A DNA stretch of 21,129 nucleotides, taken from contig JBBIJH010000031.1 of NCBI GenBank assembly GCA_037446075.1, forward strand, positions 1-21,129. Reading direction: 5' to 3'. Positions 7,213-15,330 of the stretch are shown here, in pieces. This DNA is from JBBIJH01 sp037446075. Lineage in GTDB: Bacteria; Bacteroidota; Ignavibacteria; UBA10030; JAHEZR01. The stretch's first letter is position 1. Each line of letters starts with the position of its first letter. Made by a program: the position numbers and the translations under genes. The notes under the pieces are model-generated. The model saw only the letters and a list, made by a program, of their open reading frames with translations, ran no database searches and was not told the DNA's origin.

Positions 7213-8268
7213 TCAGTTTGAGCGGCTAATAAAGTTCTTTCCTCTACCCTTAATCTTTTCATCCCAGTACCTCAGCCATTCCTGCTCATGCTTCATGAGG
7301 AGCGCCCAGTCGACTTCAAGTAATGAGATCTTCTCCTTCGTGATCCAATCGGGCAGCGAACTGGGGTCGAGATCCTGTCTGGCCGGAATACGGTAGAATT
7401 CACGGGCCTGGAGAATCAAGCTTTCTTTGCTGGTCACGAATTCATAGAACCTCTTTGCTCGTTCCCTGTTCTTTGCTCGTCTCACGATGGCGATACCTTC
7501 GGTCAGCAGGAGTGTTCCACTCTTCGGGATGAGATAGTCAAACGGATAACCGTTTCGGTTCACCTGGATCACGATGTCTGGCATATTCCAGATTGTGACC
7601 GCCCCTTCTTCACGTGCAAGTCGCAGATAAAGCTGCGTGGGATCAAAAACATAGGCCTTCGTGTTAGCATCCAGCCTGAGAAGCCACGAGTAGCCCTCGT
7701 CTGGTTTGCCTGTCCTCTTGACACTTCGGGCGATAATCGATGCGAATACTGCCCTCATCGTTCCAGAGGCAAGAGGGTAACGGATAAGGATTTTTCCCCT
7801 CCATCTCGGGTCAAGAAGATCATCCCAATCCTTAGGCGCCTCCTGCCTTCTTACGAGACGGGTATTAAAGGCGATGACCTCGGGTGTAAGAAAAGTTGGG
7901 TACCAGAACGAGCCAGGGCTGCGGTGCACTGAATCAATTGCGTCCTTCCACGAAGGTTCATAAGGCTCCAGCAAGCCTTCCCGTTCGGCTTTGAAGAACA
8001 TCGTAGACGGCGCACCCCACCATACGTCTGCTTGAGGGTTCTCTCGCTCTGTCCTGACTCTTTCGTATACATCCTGTGACCCCATATCGATCCATTGGAC
8101 ATCCACCTCCGGATTTAAAGCCTCGTACCGTCGCTCAAACTCCCTCAGCATTTCTTTCCCATGCGGAGAATAGACGACAAGTCGCTCCTTTGTCTTGGTC
8201 TGTGTGCAAGCGACAAGGAGACTGGCAGCTAAGGCGAGCGAATAAAAAGGCGGTCCCGTCCTCACCAT
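7213..8268 (-). CDS. ABC transporter substrate-binding lipoprotein (iron/sugar-phosphate/phosphonate class)
   Basis: This 351-residue protein has a lipoprotein signal with lipobox LVAC (Cys21), so it should be lipid-anchored on the periplasmic side. The mature part has the class II periplasmic-binding fold of the FbpA/AfuA/PhnS group: LVVYSPHGKEMLREFERRY, ADVWWGAPSTMF, WDDLLDPRWRGKI, SGTMRAVFAS and TEGIAIVRRAKNRERAKRFYEF. FbpA-type ferric binding proteins use an adjacent Tyr-Tyr pair; no YY occurs anywhere in this protein, so iron is not supported. Sugar phosphates (as for AfuA) or phosphonates are alternatives. Its ATG overlaps the stop codon of the PIG-L gene by seven bases, indicating co-translation with a secreted deacetylase. 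Confidence 0.88.
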   Translation of the reverse strand: MVRTGPPFYSLALAASLLVACTQTKTKERLVVYSPHGKEMLREFERRYEALNPEVDVQWIDMGSQDVYERVRTERENPQADVWWGAPSTMFFKAEREGLLEPYEPSWKDAIDSVHRSPGSFWYPTFLTPEVIAFNTRLVRRQEAPKDWDDLLDPRWRGKILIRYPLASGTMRAVFASIIARSVKRTGKPDEGYSWLLRLDANTKAYVFDPTQLYLRLAREEGAVTIWNMPDIVIQVNRNGYPFDYLIPKSGTLLLTEGIAIVRRAKNRERAKRFYEFVTSKESLILQAREFYRIPARQDLDPSSLPDWITKEKISLLEVDWALLMKHEQEWLRYWDEKIKGRGKNFISRSN

Positions 8269-10652
8269 GATGACTTAGTTCCCGTTGCAAAAGGGAGCGA
8301 GATCATGTTGGCGAGAATGCGGAGGGCACCGGGGTGGACCTCCTTCCACTGTCGGTACCAGACGTAGGAGGTGTAAATATACGTCCCGGAGCCATACTTT
8401 GCAATGAGATAGCCCCCGTTCAAGGGCTTTTCGTCGGGGTCATTCGAGGAAAGCAACTCCACATACTCTTTTGAGTACTTGTCGGGGAAGTAGAGTCCTC
8501 GCTCCTGAACCCACCCGGTCCACTCGGACTCCGTGATCTTGTTGGGAAAGTTGAAAAGGGGATGATCGGGTCGAAGCATCGTGATCGGAGCGTTTTCGTC
8601 AACGACGCGATCCCGCGAGAGCTGAAGAGGATAAGGTGCATACTCCGATTTCCACTCAAAGTCTTTGTGATACAGAACGATCAAGTTGCCCCCCTTCTTA
8701 ACATACTCGAGCAGCCGTGCATTATTCTTCTTGACGTCTTCCCGAACCAAATACGCTCGAATGTCTACAATGATAGAAGAGAACTGATTGAGGTCCCCCA
8801 TGAGATCCTTCTCATCTAAGAGCCTGAACTTCGACCCAAGCTCGGTCAGCGCGTTCTCTACGGTAGTGTCGTAACTCTTCACGACACCAACGTTGGCCTC
8901 CTTTGCAACATTGAGTTCGAACTTTCTGATGACGATTGTATCTGTTGCCTCATGAGCACGGACCACAACTCGATAGTTGCCGTCGCGGACATTTCGATCC
9001 GGAAGGATAACCAATTTCCCGGAAGCCTCTCCGTCTTCTTTCTCGATAATAAAGTCAGCCGGTGTCGCTGCCCAACTGTCAGGAAGGTCCACCTGAATAC
9101 GTCCGGCGGTTTTGTTGTTGAAGTAGTTACGCACTTTAACGGTGAACTCGTTGCCACCTTCCCTGAGTCTTGTGATCTTTGGCTCCACAGAAAGCATCTG
9201 CCTTGGAGCTACCCAGATCAAAACTGGAGACTCAAAGACGAAAGGCGGCCGATCAGCGGTCGAGGAGAGGACGGTAACCAGTGGGGCATTCCGATAGGAT
9301 TTGTAGAGGCCTTCTGTGAGTGGGAGCGTTGTCTCAGCGTTCCAAGGAACGGTTACCTTGTAGCCCCTTTCATAGCTATCCACATGCCATGTGTTGGGCA
9401 CTCGGATTCCGAAGGAGAGTGTCCCCCGATATCTCTTTGGCATGATATCGAGAACTCGGATCGTGAACTGCTGACCAGGCACGACGATGGAGTCTGAGAC
9501 AGAGACCTTGACCTCGATTCCCGTCAGAAGCTTTGCCAATCGCTGGATTGTTTGATTCCATTGTCGAGCGATTCGACAGTGGACAGGTGGATACGTTCCA
9601 ACGCATTTCCCTCGCATTTCTGCATCAGCGATCCCCATGTAAGATTGAACATCAGAATCTGCGAGAGCAGTCCGGAGCGTTGCCAACAGCTCAGACTTCT
9701 CCACCGTTTGGGATGCCTGGATCAGATTTCTCGAAAGCTCCAGCAGCTTTGCTCCGGCTGACCTCAACTTGGGAGCGTCCCGTAAAGGCTCAACACCACC
9801 AAAGAAATTCGTCGTGTCGCTCGCAAACCTGCTTGCGGAACGGATCAACCTGTACATCGTCTTCGCCGCGGGGTTCACTTCACGGAGCAGCGCGAACCTG
9901 TCCATCCCTTGCGACTTGTGTTGGGAGAGGGCCTCGAACGCAATTTGTTGATACGACTTCTGACGGAGTGTGTCGAATTCGCCAACAGGGTTCACTACAT
10001 CTACGGGTTCTCTGCTTTCGCCGGTAAATCGCTGGGCGCGCCAGAACAGTTTCTTCACCTGCCATGCTTCGATGCCCTGTTCCTGAAGTTGCGCGGGCGC
10101 GAAGGTCGGATCTGCAGCCGCGTCGAACGCCTCGATGGCAGCAACAGCGACCGCCTGGTGATTTCCGTGGCCGTCAATTGGATTGTGATTCATCATGATC
10201 ACATCCGGCTTCAACTTGCGGATCATGTAGACAAGGCGTTCGAGTACAACGTTCCGTCCTCCCCAGAACTGAAATGTCTCCGTGGCCGTCTTAGAGTAGC
10301 CGAAGTCGATGAAGTTCAGGAAAAATACCTCAGTATCCAGTATCCGAGCGGCTTCTTCCGTTTCTCGACTCCGAAGGACACCCAACTCCTTGTAGAGCTC
10401 TGGGCCGATTTCATTCTGTCCACCTTCTCCGCGACTGAAAAAGACTGAATACGTCCTCACGCCGTGCTTCATTCGGTAATAAGCAAGCGTTGACCCATCT
10501 TCATCATCAGGATGGGCGGAGAGAGCCATCAGCACTCTGGGGTTCCGGAGGTCGAGGCATAGCTGGTGCAAGTGAATCCGCTCCTCGCGAGTCAGCTTCT
10601 GAGCTTGAACAAGAGAGCTTACGATGAGAAATCCGAACAGCGCTTTCCTCAT
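8262..10652 (-). CDS. Secreted PIG-L (LmbE-like) family deacetylase, multidomain
   Basis: This 796-residue protein begins with a signal peptide (MRKALFGFLIVSSLVQAQ). The PIG-L/LmbE zinc-dependent N-deacetylase domain spans about residues 38-270: the metal motif AHPDDE is at 46-51, and a second ligand region GHGNHQA is at 161-167. The likely zinc ligands are His47, Asp50 and His165. Family members remove acetyl groups from GlcNAc-containing conjugates, but the substrate here is unknown. The middle section (about 380-590) is beta-rich and contains an NEW3-like repeat (VKVRNYFNNKTAGRIQVDLP). The C terminus (about 600-780) resembles a class I glutamine-amidotransferase-like or flavodoxin-like fold (LLEYVKKGGNLIVLYH). 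The ATG overlaps the tsaC stop (ATGA), with GGAG nine bases upstream. It is probably periplasmic or cell-surface and co-expressed with the importer that follows. Confidence 0.9.
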   Translation of the reverse strand: MRKALFGFLIVSSLVQAQKLTREERIHLHQLCLDLRNPRVLMALSAHPDDEDGSTLAYYRMKHGVRTYSVFFSRGEGGQNEIGPELYKELGVLRSRETEEAARILDTEVFFLNFIDFGYSKTATETFQFWGGRNVVLERLVYMIRKLKPDVIMMNHNPIDGHGNHQAVAVAAIEAFDAAADPTFAPAQLQEQGIEAWQVKKLFWRAQRFTGESREPVDVVNPVGEFDTLRQKSYQQIAFEALSQHKSQGMDRFALLREVNPAAKTMYRLIRSASRFASDTTNFFGGVEPLRDAPKLRSAGAKLLELSRNLIQASQTVEKSELLATLRTALADSDVQSYMGIADAEMRGKCVGTYPPVHCRIARQWNQTIQRLAKLLTGIEVKVSVSDSIVVPGQQFTIRVLDIMPKRYRGTLSFGIRVPNTWHVDSYERGYKVTVPWNAETTLPLTEGLYKSYRNAPLVTVLSSTADRPPFVFESPVLIWVAPRQMLSVEPKITRLREGGNEFTVKVRNYFNNKTAGRIQVDLPDSWAATPADFIIEKEDGEASGKLVILPDRNVRDGNYRVVVRAHEATDTIVIRKFELNVAKEANVGVVKSYDTTVENALTELGSKFRLLDEKDLMGDLNQFSSIIVDIRAYLVREDVKKNNARLLEYVKKGGNLIVLYHKDFEWKSEYAPYPLQLSRDRVVDENAPITMLRPDHPLFNFPNKITESEWTGWVQERGLYFPDKYSKEYVELLSSNDPDEKPLNGGYLIAKYGSGTYIYTSYVWYRQWKEVHPGALRILANMISLPFATGTKSSW

Positions 10653-11296
10653 GAAGTTATCTCCGCTCTGAAGAAGGGTTGCAATGCTTCACGACGAACG
10701 GCACCCTCTCGAACCAGTCGCGGTGCGGAGCCGGTCATATCAACGATCGTGGAAGGCCGCTGAGATGGGAGATCTCCGGCATCAACGATCAGATCGACCT
10801 TCGACTGGAACGATTCCACGACGTCCCGGACGGTCCGCGGCTCCTTCTCTCCCGAAATGTTGGCGCTCGTGGAAGTAATCGGCCGGCGGCAAAGCTCAAG
10901 GATTTTAAGACAGAAATCGTGCCGGGGATATCGAATGCCAATGGTTCTTCCTCCGGCAGTCAGCTTCGAAGTCCAGGCGGGGCCCGCTTTGAAAATGATC
11001 GTGAGGGGACCCGGCCAGAATTTTTCAATAAGCGGCAAAGCAGCCGTCGGAATCGACCCTGCAATTTGAGCCGCCATCTCGACGGAATTAACCAAAACCA
11101 AAATGGGCTTCGCTGGGTCTCTCTGCTTCACCCGAAACACACGCCCCACAGCCTCAGGATTGCAGGCATCCACACCGATTCCGTAGATCGTATCCGTCGG
11201 ATAGATGACGACCTTGCCATGGATGATCTCGTGAGCGATTGTACTGAGAGCATCCCAGTCCGGGTTGGATAGATCAACTGTTAGAACCTTTGACAT
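10649..11296 (-). CDS. tsaC: L-threonylcarbamoyladenylate synthase (TsaC/Sua5/YrdC family)
   Basis: This 215-residue cytoplasmic enzyme makes threonylcarbamoyl-AMP from threonine, bicarbonate and ATP for the t6A37 modification of tRNAs that read ANN codons. YrdC-fold signatures are present: VVIYPTDTIYGIGVDA near residues 29-44, the KQRDPAKPILVLV motif near 57-69, and the GPLTIIFK, TIGIRYPRH and PITSTSANISGE segments. The length matches the single-domain YrdC/YwlC form, without the extra Sua5 C-terminal domain. It begins three bases after the glycosyltransferase stop, and its TGA overlaps the PIG-L start. A housekeeping tRNA-modification gene inside an envelope and transport operon is common for this gene and implies no functional link. 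Confidence 0.94.
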   Translation of the reverse strand: MSKVLTVDLSNPDWDALSTIAHEIIHGKVVIYPTDTIYGIGVDACNPEAVGRVFRVKQRDPAKPILVLVNSVEMAAQIAGSIPTAALPLIEKFWPGPLTIIFKAGPAWTSKLTAGGRTIGIRYPRHDFCLKILELCRRPITSTSANISGEKEPRTVRDVVESFQSKVDLIVDAGDLPSQRPSTIVDMTGSAPRLVREGAVRREALQPFFRAEITS

Positions 11297-11299
11297 TCC

Positions 11300-12332
11300 T
11301 TAGGTCATCAGAGCTTTAAGTTTGCTATAGACCCCCTCTACAGAGATATCCTTCATGCAATCGAAGGTCTTGACTGGGCATCGCTGGCGGCCATGGACGC
11401 TGCATGGTCGGCACGCGAGGCCGTCCGTCTGCACGACTGCATCTTTCTCGCCGTATGGAGCAAAGCCGAACTCCGGGACTGTCGAACCAAAGACGGCGAC
11501 GACCGGAGTCCGCATCGCAAGCGCAATGTGCATCGGAGCGCTGTCGTTGGAGAGAAGCACCTTGCATCGGCGAATGAGCTCAGCGGATTGCAGAAGAGAC
11601 AGTCGTCCCGCTGCGACGATCACGTTCAAGGAGTGGGCACTTTCGCTGATCGCCTGACAAAGCGGCTGATCTTCTATTCCTCCGACTAACACGACCCCGA
11701 ACCCTTCATGCACAAGTCGCCGTGCCACTTCAACGTAGCGGTCTTGCAACCACCGCTTCGTTTTCCAAACCGAGCCGGGGGCAATTCCGACAAGGCCACT
11801 TTTCGGCGATGTATTCTCCGCAAGGAATGCATCAACTTCCGCCACGTCCGAACTCGATGGGTACAGTTCAGGCAATTCGCGCTTGGCCGAGTTCACGCCG
11901 ATCGCCCCGAGGAGACTCAGATTTCGATCCACCTCATGAATTCTGGGATCATACCAAACTGTGTGTGTCAGTAAGAACCAGCCCGCGCTACGATCAAATC
12001 CGATTGTTAGGGGAATTCTCGCTAGCCTGGCCAACAGGGCACTTCTCAATGAACGATGCGGGATGATCGCCACATCATATCCTGCCTCTCTCAGTTCTTT
12101 CCCCAACATCCTCAGACTTGCGATCCCTCTGTCCCTTCCCCTCTTGTCAAAGATATGGACACGCTCGATCGCTGGGTGGGCTGCAAAAAGTTCCGAAGTC
12201 CTCGGGATCGCGACGACACCGACTGANNNNNNNNNNNNNNNNNNNNNNNNNNNNNNNNNNNNNNNNNNNAACAGGAAGCGTGAGAATCGCATCTCCAATA
12301 AATGCTGTCTGGATAACAAGAAAGCGTCTCAT
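11300..12332 (-). CDS. Glycosyltransferase family 9 (ADP-heptose:LPS heptosyltransferase-like), split by an assembly gap
   Basis: The N terminus MRRFLVIQTAFIGDAILTLPV starts at 12332 and is typical of GT9 heptosyltransferases. After the N run (12227-12269) the protein resumes with SVGVVAIPRTSELFAAHPAIERV in a different frame. The recorded gap of 43 N is not a multiple of three, so its length must be wrong by one or two bases; the true length is probably a multiple of three. GT9 motifs follow: VGIAPGSVWKTKRW, the donor-binding region LLSNDSAPMHIALAMRTPVVAVFGST, and the Cys-rich CRPCSVHGRQRCP near the C terminus. The enzyme would add heptose or a related sugar to the LPS core at the cytoplasmic face. 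Its ATG overlaps the acyltransferase stop (ATGA) and only three bases separate it from tsaC. The acceptor is not predictable. Confidence 0.88.
12227..12269. other. Assembly gap (43 N) inside the glycosyltransferase gene
   Basis: A run of 43 N interrupts the GT9 coding sequence. The frames on the two sides are offset by one base relative to this length, so the N count is an estimate. Confidence 0.98.
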
Positions 12333-13279
12333 CTTCGTTCCGCAGTCTCAGCAACTTTGGCAGCGCGGGTAGTAGTGGTCGATGCGTGCTTTTCTATTGG
12401 GACCCTCGGTTTATGCTTCCACCGCCGATGCATCCAGAGCCACTGTTCAGGATATCTCCGAATGTATTGTTCCAGAATGGCAACATGTCGCCGTGTTAGT
12501 TCAACCACATTCTCGTCGCTATATCCAGTCAGGTCATCGGTTTTCACTTCTTCCACAAGAGCTTCATACTTAGCTCCGTCCTTTCGTACCAGGAACATCA
12601 TCAAGATAGGCGCCCCGGTGCGCAGACTGAAGATCGCCGGACCTTCATGCGTAGCCGCCAGACGCCCAAAGAAGGGGACGAACAGAGATTCCGCCGGGGC
12701 GCTTTGGTCTGCGAGCATCGCGACGGCCTCTCGCTTCGATAATTTCCTGAGGGTCTCTCTCACCGAATGCTCCATCGGCACAACAGAGTTCCCCCAGAGA
12801 CAGCGGTGGCGATTAATGACTTCATCTACGAATTGGTTGCGCTGTTTCTGAACGATAATTGTAATTGGGTACCCGCTGAAGTGACCTGTGGCGAGGGCAA
12901 GGAGTTCCCAATTACCGAAATGGCCAGACATCAGAATAACGCCTTTACCTCGAGAGTACACCTCGGCGAGGAAGTCGATACTAGGCATCCGTACAAATTT
13001 TCTCAATCGCTGGGGTGTTAACTTTGGAAACCAAGCGAATTCCGCCATGCTTATCCCGAAACTCTCGAATGATCTCGTCGCAATTCTCTTGATATCATTT
13101 GACCGCAATTCCGGAAAAGCCTGGTTCAGGTTTCCGAGTGCAATTGACCTTCGTCGGGGAAACAACCAGTAAGACAGCAGACCCAGAAATCTCCCGAAGA
13201 TCTGGGCCGCACGGAGCGGAAGCAAGCGAATAATGAAGCCAAGCAACGAAAAAAGAATGAACTCGAGGTAGTTTATCAT
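12329..13279 (-). CDS. Lipid A biosynthesis lauroyl/myristoyl acyltransferase-like protein (LpxL/HtrB family)
   Basis: From the ATG at 13279 (MINYLEFILFSLLGF) the product is 316 residues, the usual size for the family. An N-terminal membrane anchor precedes the acyltransferase domain. The catalytic HX4E motif is present as HFGNWE (His120, Glu125), preceded by GVILMSG and followed later by MLADQSAPAESLFVPFFGRLAATHEGP, typical of LpxL/LpxM-type enzymes that add secondary acyl chains to lipid A at the inner membrane. The C-terminal motif YPEQWLWMHRRWK is also characteristic. A longer frame opens at TTG 13333, but that TTG is part of a promoter -35 box (13305-13333), so I reject it. The gene heads the operon and overlaps the glycosyltransferase by four bases. 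Confidence 0.92.
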   Translation of the reverse strand: MINYLEFILFSLLGFIIRLLPLRAAQIFGRFLGLLSYWLFPRRRSIALGNLNQAFPELRSNDIKRIATRSFESFGISMAEFAWFPKLTPQRLRKFVRMPSIDFLAEVYSRGKGVILMSGHFGNWELLALATGHFSGYPITIIVQKQRNQFVDEVINRHRCLWGNSVVPMEHSVRETLRKLSKREAVAMLADQSAPAESLFVPFFGRLAATHEGPAIFSLRTGAPILMMFLVRKDGAKYEALVEEVKTDDLTGYSDENVVELTRRHVAILEQYIRRYPEQWLWMHRRWKHKPRVPIEKHASTTTTRAAKVAETAERR

Positions 13280-13304
13280 CGACCGCAAACTTCTGCTTAT
13301 TTCA

Positions 13305-13333
13305 AAATTAAAGAAAAGTGCAGGGATTGTCAA
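13305..13333 (-). promoter_or_regulatory. Sigma70-like promoter of the LPS/tsaC/transporter operon
   Basis: On the minus strand, a perfect TTGACA (13328-13333) is followed after exactly 17 bases by TAATTT (13305-13310). Transcription would start around 13298, giving a short leader before the ATG at 13279. It lies in the only sizeable gap (109 bases) between the GWxTD gene and the nine-gene cluster that continues to 2476. Confidence 0.6.
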
Positions 13334-13388
13334 TTCAAGGGATAACTGGAGACTTTGGAGGAAGCGCGCTCAAGCTGCAGATAACGAT

Positions 13389-14825
13389 TTACTTGACAAG
13401 CTGGTCCCTCCAGTTGTCGTCGCGGATTTCGTTGCGGTGGGTAGAATGGACAAGGACGNNNNNNNNNNCGGAGAAGCTGGACTTGTCAATGAAGACAAAT
13501 TCGACACCACCCTGAAGACTGTGATAGTACCAGATCTCGTACGGTTTCGTATCGATTTCATTCGGATGGCGCTCGGTTTCATCCGGCTGACCGTACACAA
13601 TGTAGACCCGACCGCGGTCGGTCTTCCAGCCTTCTTTGCCCGTGGTTTTGAAGTTGAGGTTTGCATATTCGACACGCGCCAGATAATCTTGCTTTCTCTC
13701 ATTCTGCTTCGTGTTCGGGTCGGGGTCCCTTTTTTTCCAGAACTCATATAGAGCCCTCCTCTTCGCGTCGAGGTTCGTAAGCTTCTTGAATTCGTTCACC
13801 TCCTCCCTCAGCGCAATATATCGACTGTACTCGAACTCCCGATCAACGTCCGCCTCGCTCATCAGGGCGTACTCACTCTCAAGAAAATCTCCCCCCCTGT
13901 CTCCTTGACCGGTTGCCGCAGCAGTAACCGATGGATTGTAGACAAATAGTTTCTTGGCTGCGGATGCGGTTTGGCCTGTCATAGAATCATTCAGTGTAAA
14001 TACAAACGTATACGTGCCACTAGGTAACTGGCTTACATTCACTGCCCCCACTTCAACGCTGGAATCATGGACGCGACGCTTCGTCCTTCGTTGCTGAAGA
14101 ACACGTTCACCCGAGGTGCTGTGGACACTGGCAGTAAACGTGTATTCTCCGTCCTTCGCTTTCTTGAGGAGATTATAAACTTCGACGTAGTAAAACACCA
14201 TCGGCAACCCGCTTCCGTAGAGGACGCTCGGGTTGGGGACAACCTCGAGGGTGTTTTTGTAGAAGATATTCGTCGAGTCGGGATCGATCTGACGGATAGA
14301 ACTGCACAGCTCAAGGTCGCTGATGGCAAGGGAATCAGTAAGGAAACTCCTGAGCACCAGAGGAAACTCGAGGCTGTCACGATTCGATTCCCTGTGAGCA
14401 TCCAGACCGATCACTTGGACTTTGTACCGGCCGGGCTTTAACCAAAAACCCAGCACCCCGACCAAGCCTTTACTGCTTCCGAGCTCCGAGCTATCTTTGA
14501 GAGTATAGGGGATCTGCCAGCTCCTCTGGAGAACTACAGAATCGGATTCCGGGTCCGAGAAACGCACGTGGAGATTCGCCAGCACACTGAGATTGCCTTC
14601 TCCTGTTATCAGCGTCAGGTGGTCCACGCCGAAGGAATAATAGAGTTCAACAAAACCGAGTGCCCCGTCGCCACGATAGGAAGCATAGTCTATACTGAGA
14701 TAGAGCTTTTGGGCAGCAGGCTGCTGAGCGTGCGCCGATTCCCTCATAGAGGGACCAGAAATGAGAACGAAGCCGGAAAGCACTGCCGTTACCCCCACAT
14801 ATCTAGTATGGAAGAGCATCCTCAT
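13389..14825 (-). CDS. Secreted GWxTD domain-containing protein (contains short assembly gap)
   Basis: This 478-residue protein has a signal peptide near residues 8-33 (a hydrophobic stretch ending in AHA, before QQPAA). The middle is beta-rich (YTFTASVHSTSGERVLQQRR, GTYTFVFTLND). The C terminus carries the defining motif GWKTD at 399-403, followed by RGRVYIVYGQPDE and, after the gap, LVHSTHRNEIRDDNW. GWxTD proteins are widespread in FCB bacteria and Acidobacteria, are exported and have no established biochemical function; Ignavibacteria-type genomes often carry several copies. Ten N at 13459-13468 replace about four codons, and the frame is kept on both sides. It starts 45 bases after the YjbQ stop, with a small inverted repeat between the genes and AGAGTGG as a possible ribosome binding site. 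Confidence 0.88.
   Translation of the reverse strand: MRMLFHTRYVGVTAVLSGFVLISGPSMRESAHAQQPAAQKLYLSIDYASYRGDGALGFVELYYSFGVDHLTLITGEGNLSVLANLHVRFSDPESDSVVLQRSWQIPYTLKDSSELGSSKGLVGVLGFWLKPGRYKVQVIGLDAHRESNRDSLEFPLVLRSFLTDSLAISDLELCSSIRQIDPDSTNIFYKNTLEVVPNPSVLYGSGLPMVFYYVEVYNLLKKAKDGEYTFTASVHSTSGERVLQQRRTKRRVHDSSVEVGAVNVSQLPSGTYTFVFTLNDSMTGQTASAAKKLFVYNPSVTAAATGQGDRGGDFLESEYALMSEADVDREFEYSRYIALREEVNEFKKLTNLDAKRRALYEFWKKRDPDPNTKQNERKQDYLARVEYANLNFKTTGKEGWKTDRGRVYIVYGQPDETERHPNEIDTKPYEIWYYHSLQGGVEFVFIDKSSFSXXXXVLVHSTHRNEIRDDNWRDQLVK
13459..13468. other. Assembly gap (10 N) inside the GWxTD gene
   Basis: Ten N occur where the family usually has a short Gly-Asp-Tyr-like stretch before LVHST. Ten looks like a placeholder size, so the true number of missing residues is uncertain. 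Confidence 0.98.
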
Positions 14826-14839
14826 TTGTGAACCACTCT

Positions 14840-14860
14840 ATGGGATCAGTCGAATCCCAT
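14840..14860. repeat. 7-bp perfect inverted repeat between yjbQ and the GWxTD gene
   Basis: ATGGGAT (14840-14846) and ATCCCAT (14854-14860) flank a 7-base spacer. On the minus strand the hairpin ends immediately before the AGAGTGG ribosome-binding region of the GWxTD gene. There is no following T run, so a translational or attenuation role is more plausible than a terminator. Its short stem makes chance a real possibility. Confidence 0.35.
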
Positions 14861-14870
14861 GTACTTGATC

Positions 14871-15284
14871 TCACTCGCCCATCACCTTTACAACTACTCG
14901 CTTTCGACGCTGGCCGTCAAACTCAGCATAGTAGATTTGCTGCCAAGGTCCAAAATCTAACTTGCCGTTTGTAATCGGAGCGAGGATTTGGTGATGGACC
15001 AAGAGACTTTTCAAGTGGGAATCGCCGTTCGTCTCGCCCGTACGATGATGGCGATAATCAGGATTGAACGGTGCTAGTTCTTCAAGCCAATCGTCGATGT
15101 CCTGGATAAGTCCAGGCTCAGCATCGTTCACATACACTCCCGCTGTGATGTGCATCGCTGAGACAAGGACCATCCCCTCGCTGATACCGCTCCGCTGGAT
15201 GATTGTGCTCACATCCTCGGTAATATTAATGTACTCGCGATGTTTCTTTGTATTGAAGGTCAGATATTCTGTGTGGAACTTCAT
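14871..15284 (-). CDS. yjbQ: YjbQ (UPF0047) family protein
   Basis: This 137-residue protein has the full length of the family. Conserved blocks are all present: [18 protein letters not shown] near residues 42-59 (His45), the [17 protein letters not shown] block near 79-95 (His90), and [19 protein letters not shown] at 111-129. The family has a compact fold with conserved His residues that may bind a metal. Some members show weak thiamine-phosphate synthase activity or are annotated as secondary thiamine-phosphate synthase, but the physiological role is unsettled. It is the first gene after a 196-base gap containing several inverted repeats. No TPP riboswitch motif was found upstream, so thiamine control is not supported. 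Confidence 0.93.
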   Translation of the reverse strand: MKFHTEYLTFNTKKHREYINITEDVSTIIQRSGISEGMVLVSAMHITAGVYVNDAEPGLIQDIDDWLEELAPFNPDYRHHRTGETNGDSHLKSLLVHHQILAPITNGKLDFGPWQQIYYAEFDGQRRKRVVVKVMGE

Positions 15285-15308
15285 CCTCGGCTCTCACTTA
15301 CCTAGCGG

Positions 15309-15329
15309 CTGACCGATGGTCGGAATCAG
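15309..15329. repeat. Hairpin-forming inverted repeat in the yjbQ leader
   Basis: CTGACCGA (15309-15316) pairs with TCGG (15320-15323) and TCAG (15326-15329) around a TGG loop, with a two-base AA bulge. This gives an 8-bp interrupted stem about 25 bases upstream of the yjbQ start. It lies next to the larger inverted repeat at 15331-15376. Confidence 0.35.
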
Positions 15330-15330
15330 G

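Noticed and set aside
7213..8268. Straight annotation of the importer as a ferric iron system
   Set aside because: Class membership is clear, but the binding protein lacks the tyrosine pair and no iron-related gene is adjacent; the ferredoxin is 10 kb away with its own promoter.
12329..13333. Longer acyltransferase start at TTG 13333
   Set aside because: That TTG is part of a TTGACA -35 box with a 17-base spacer to TAATTT, and the extra 18 residues do not look like the family. The ATG at 13279 fits better.
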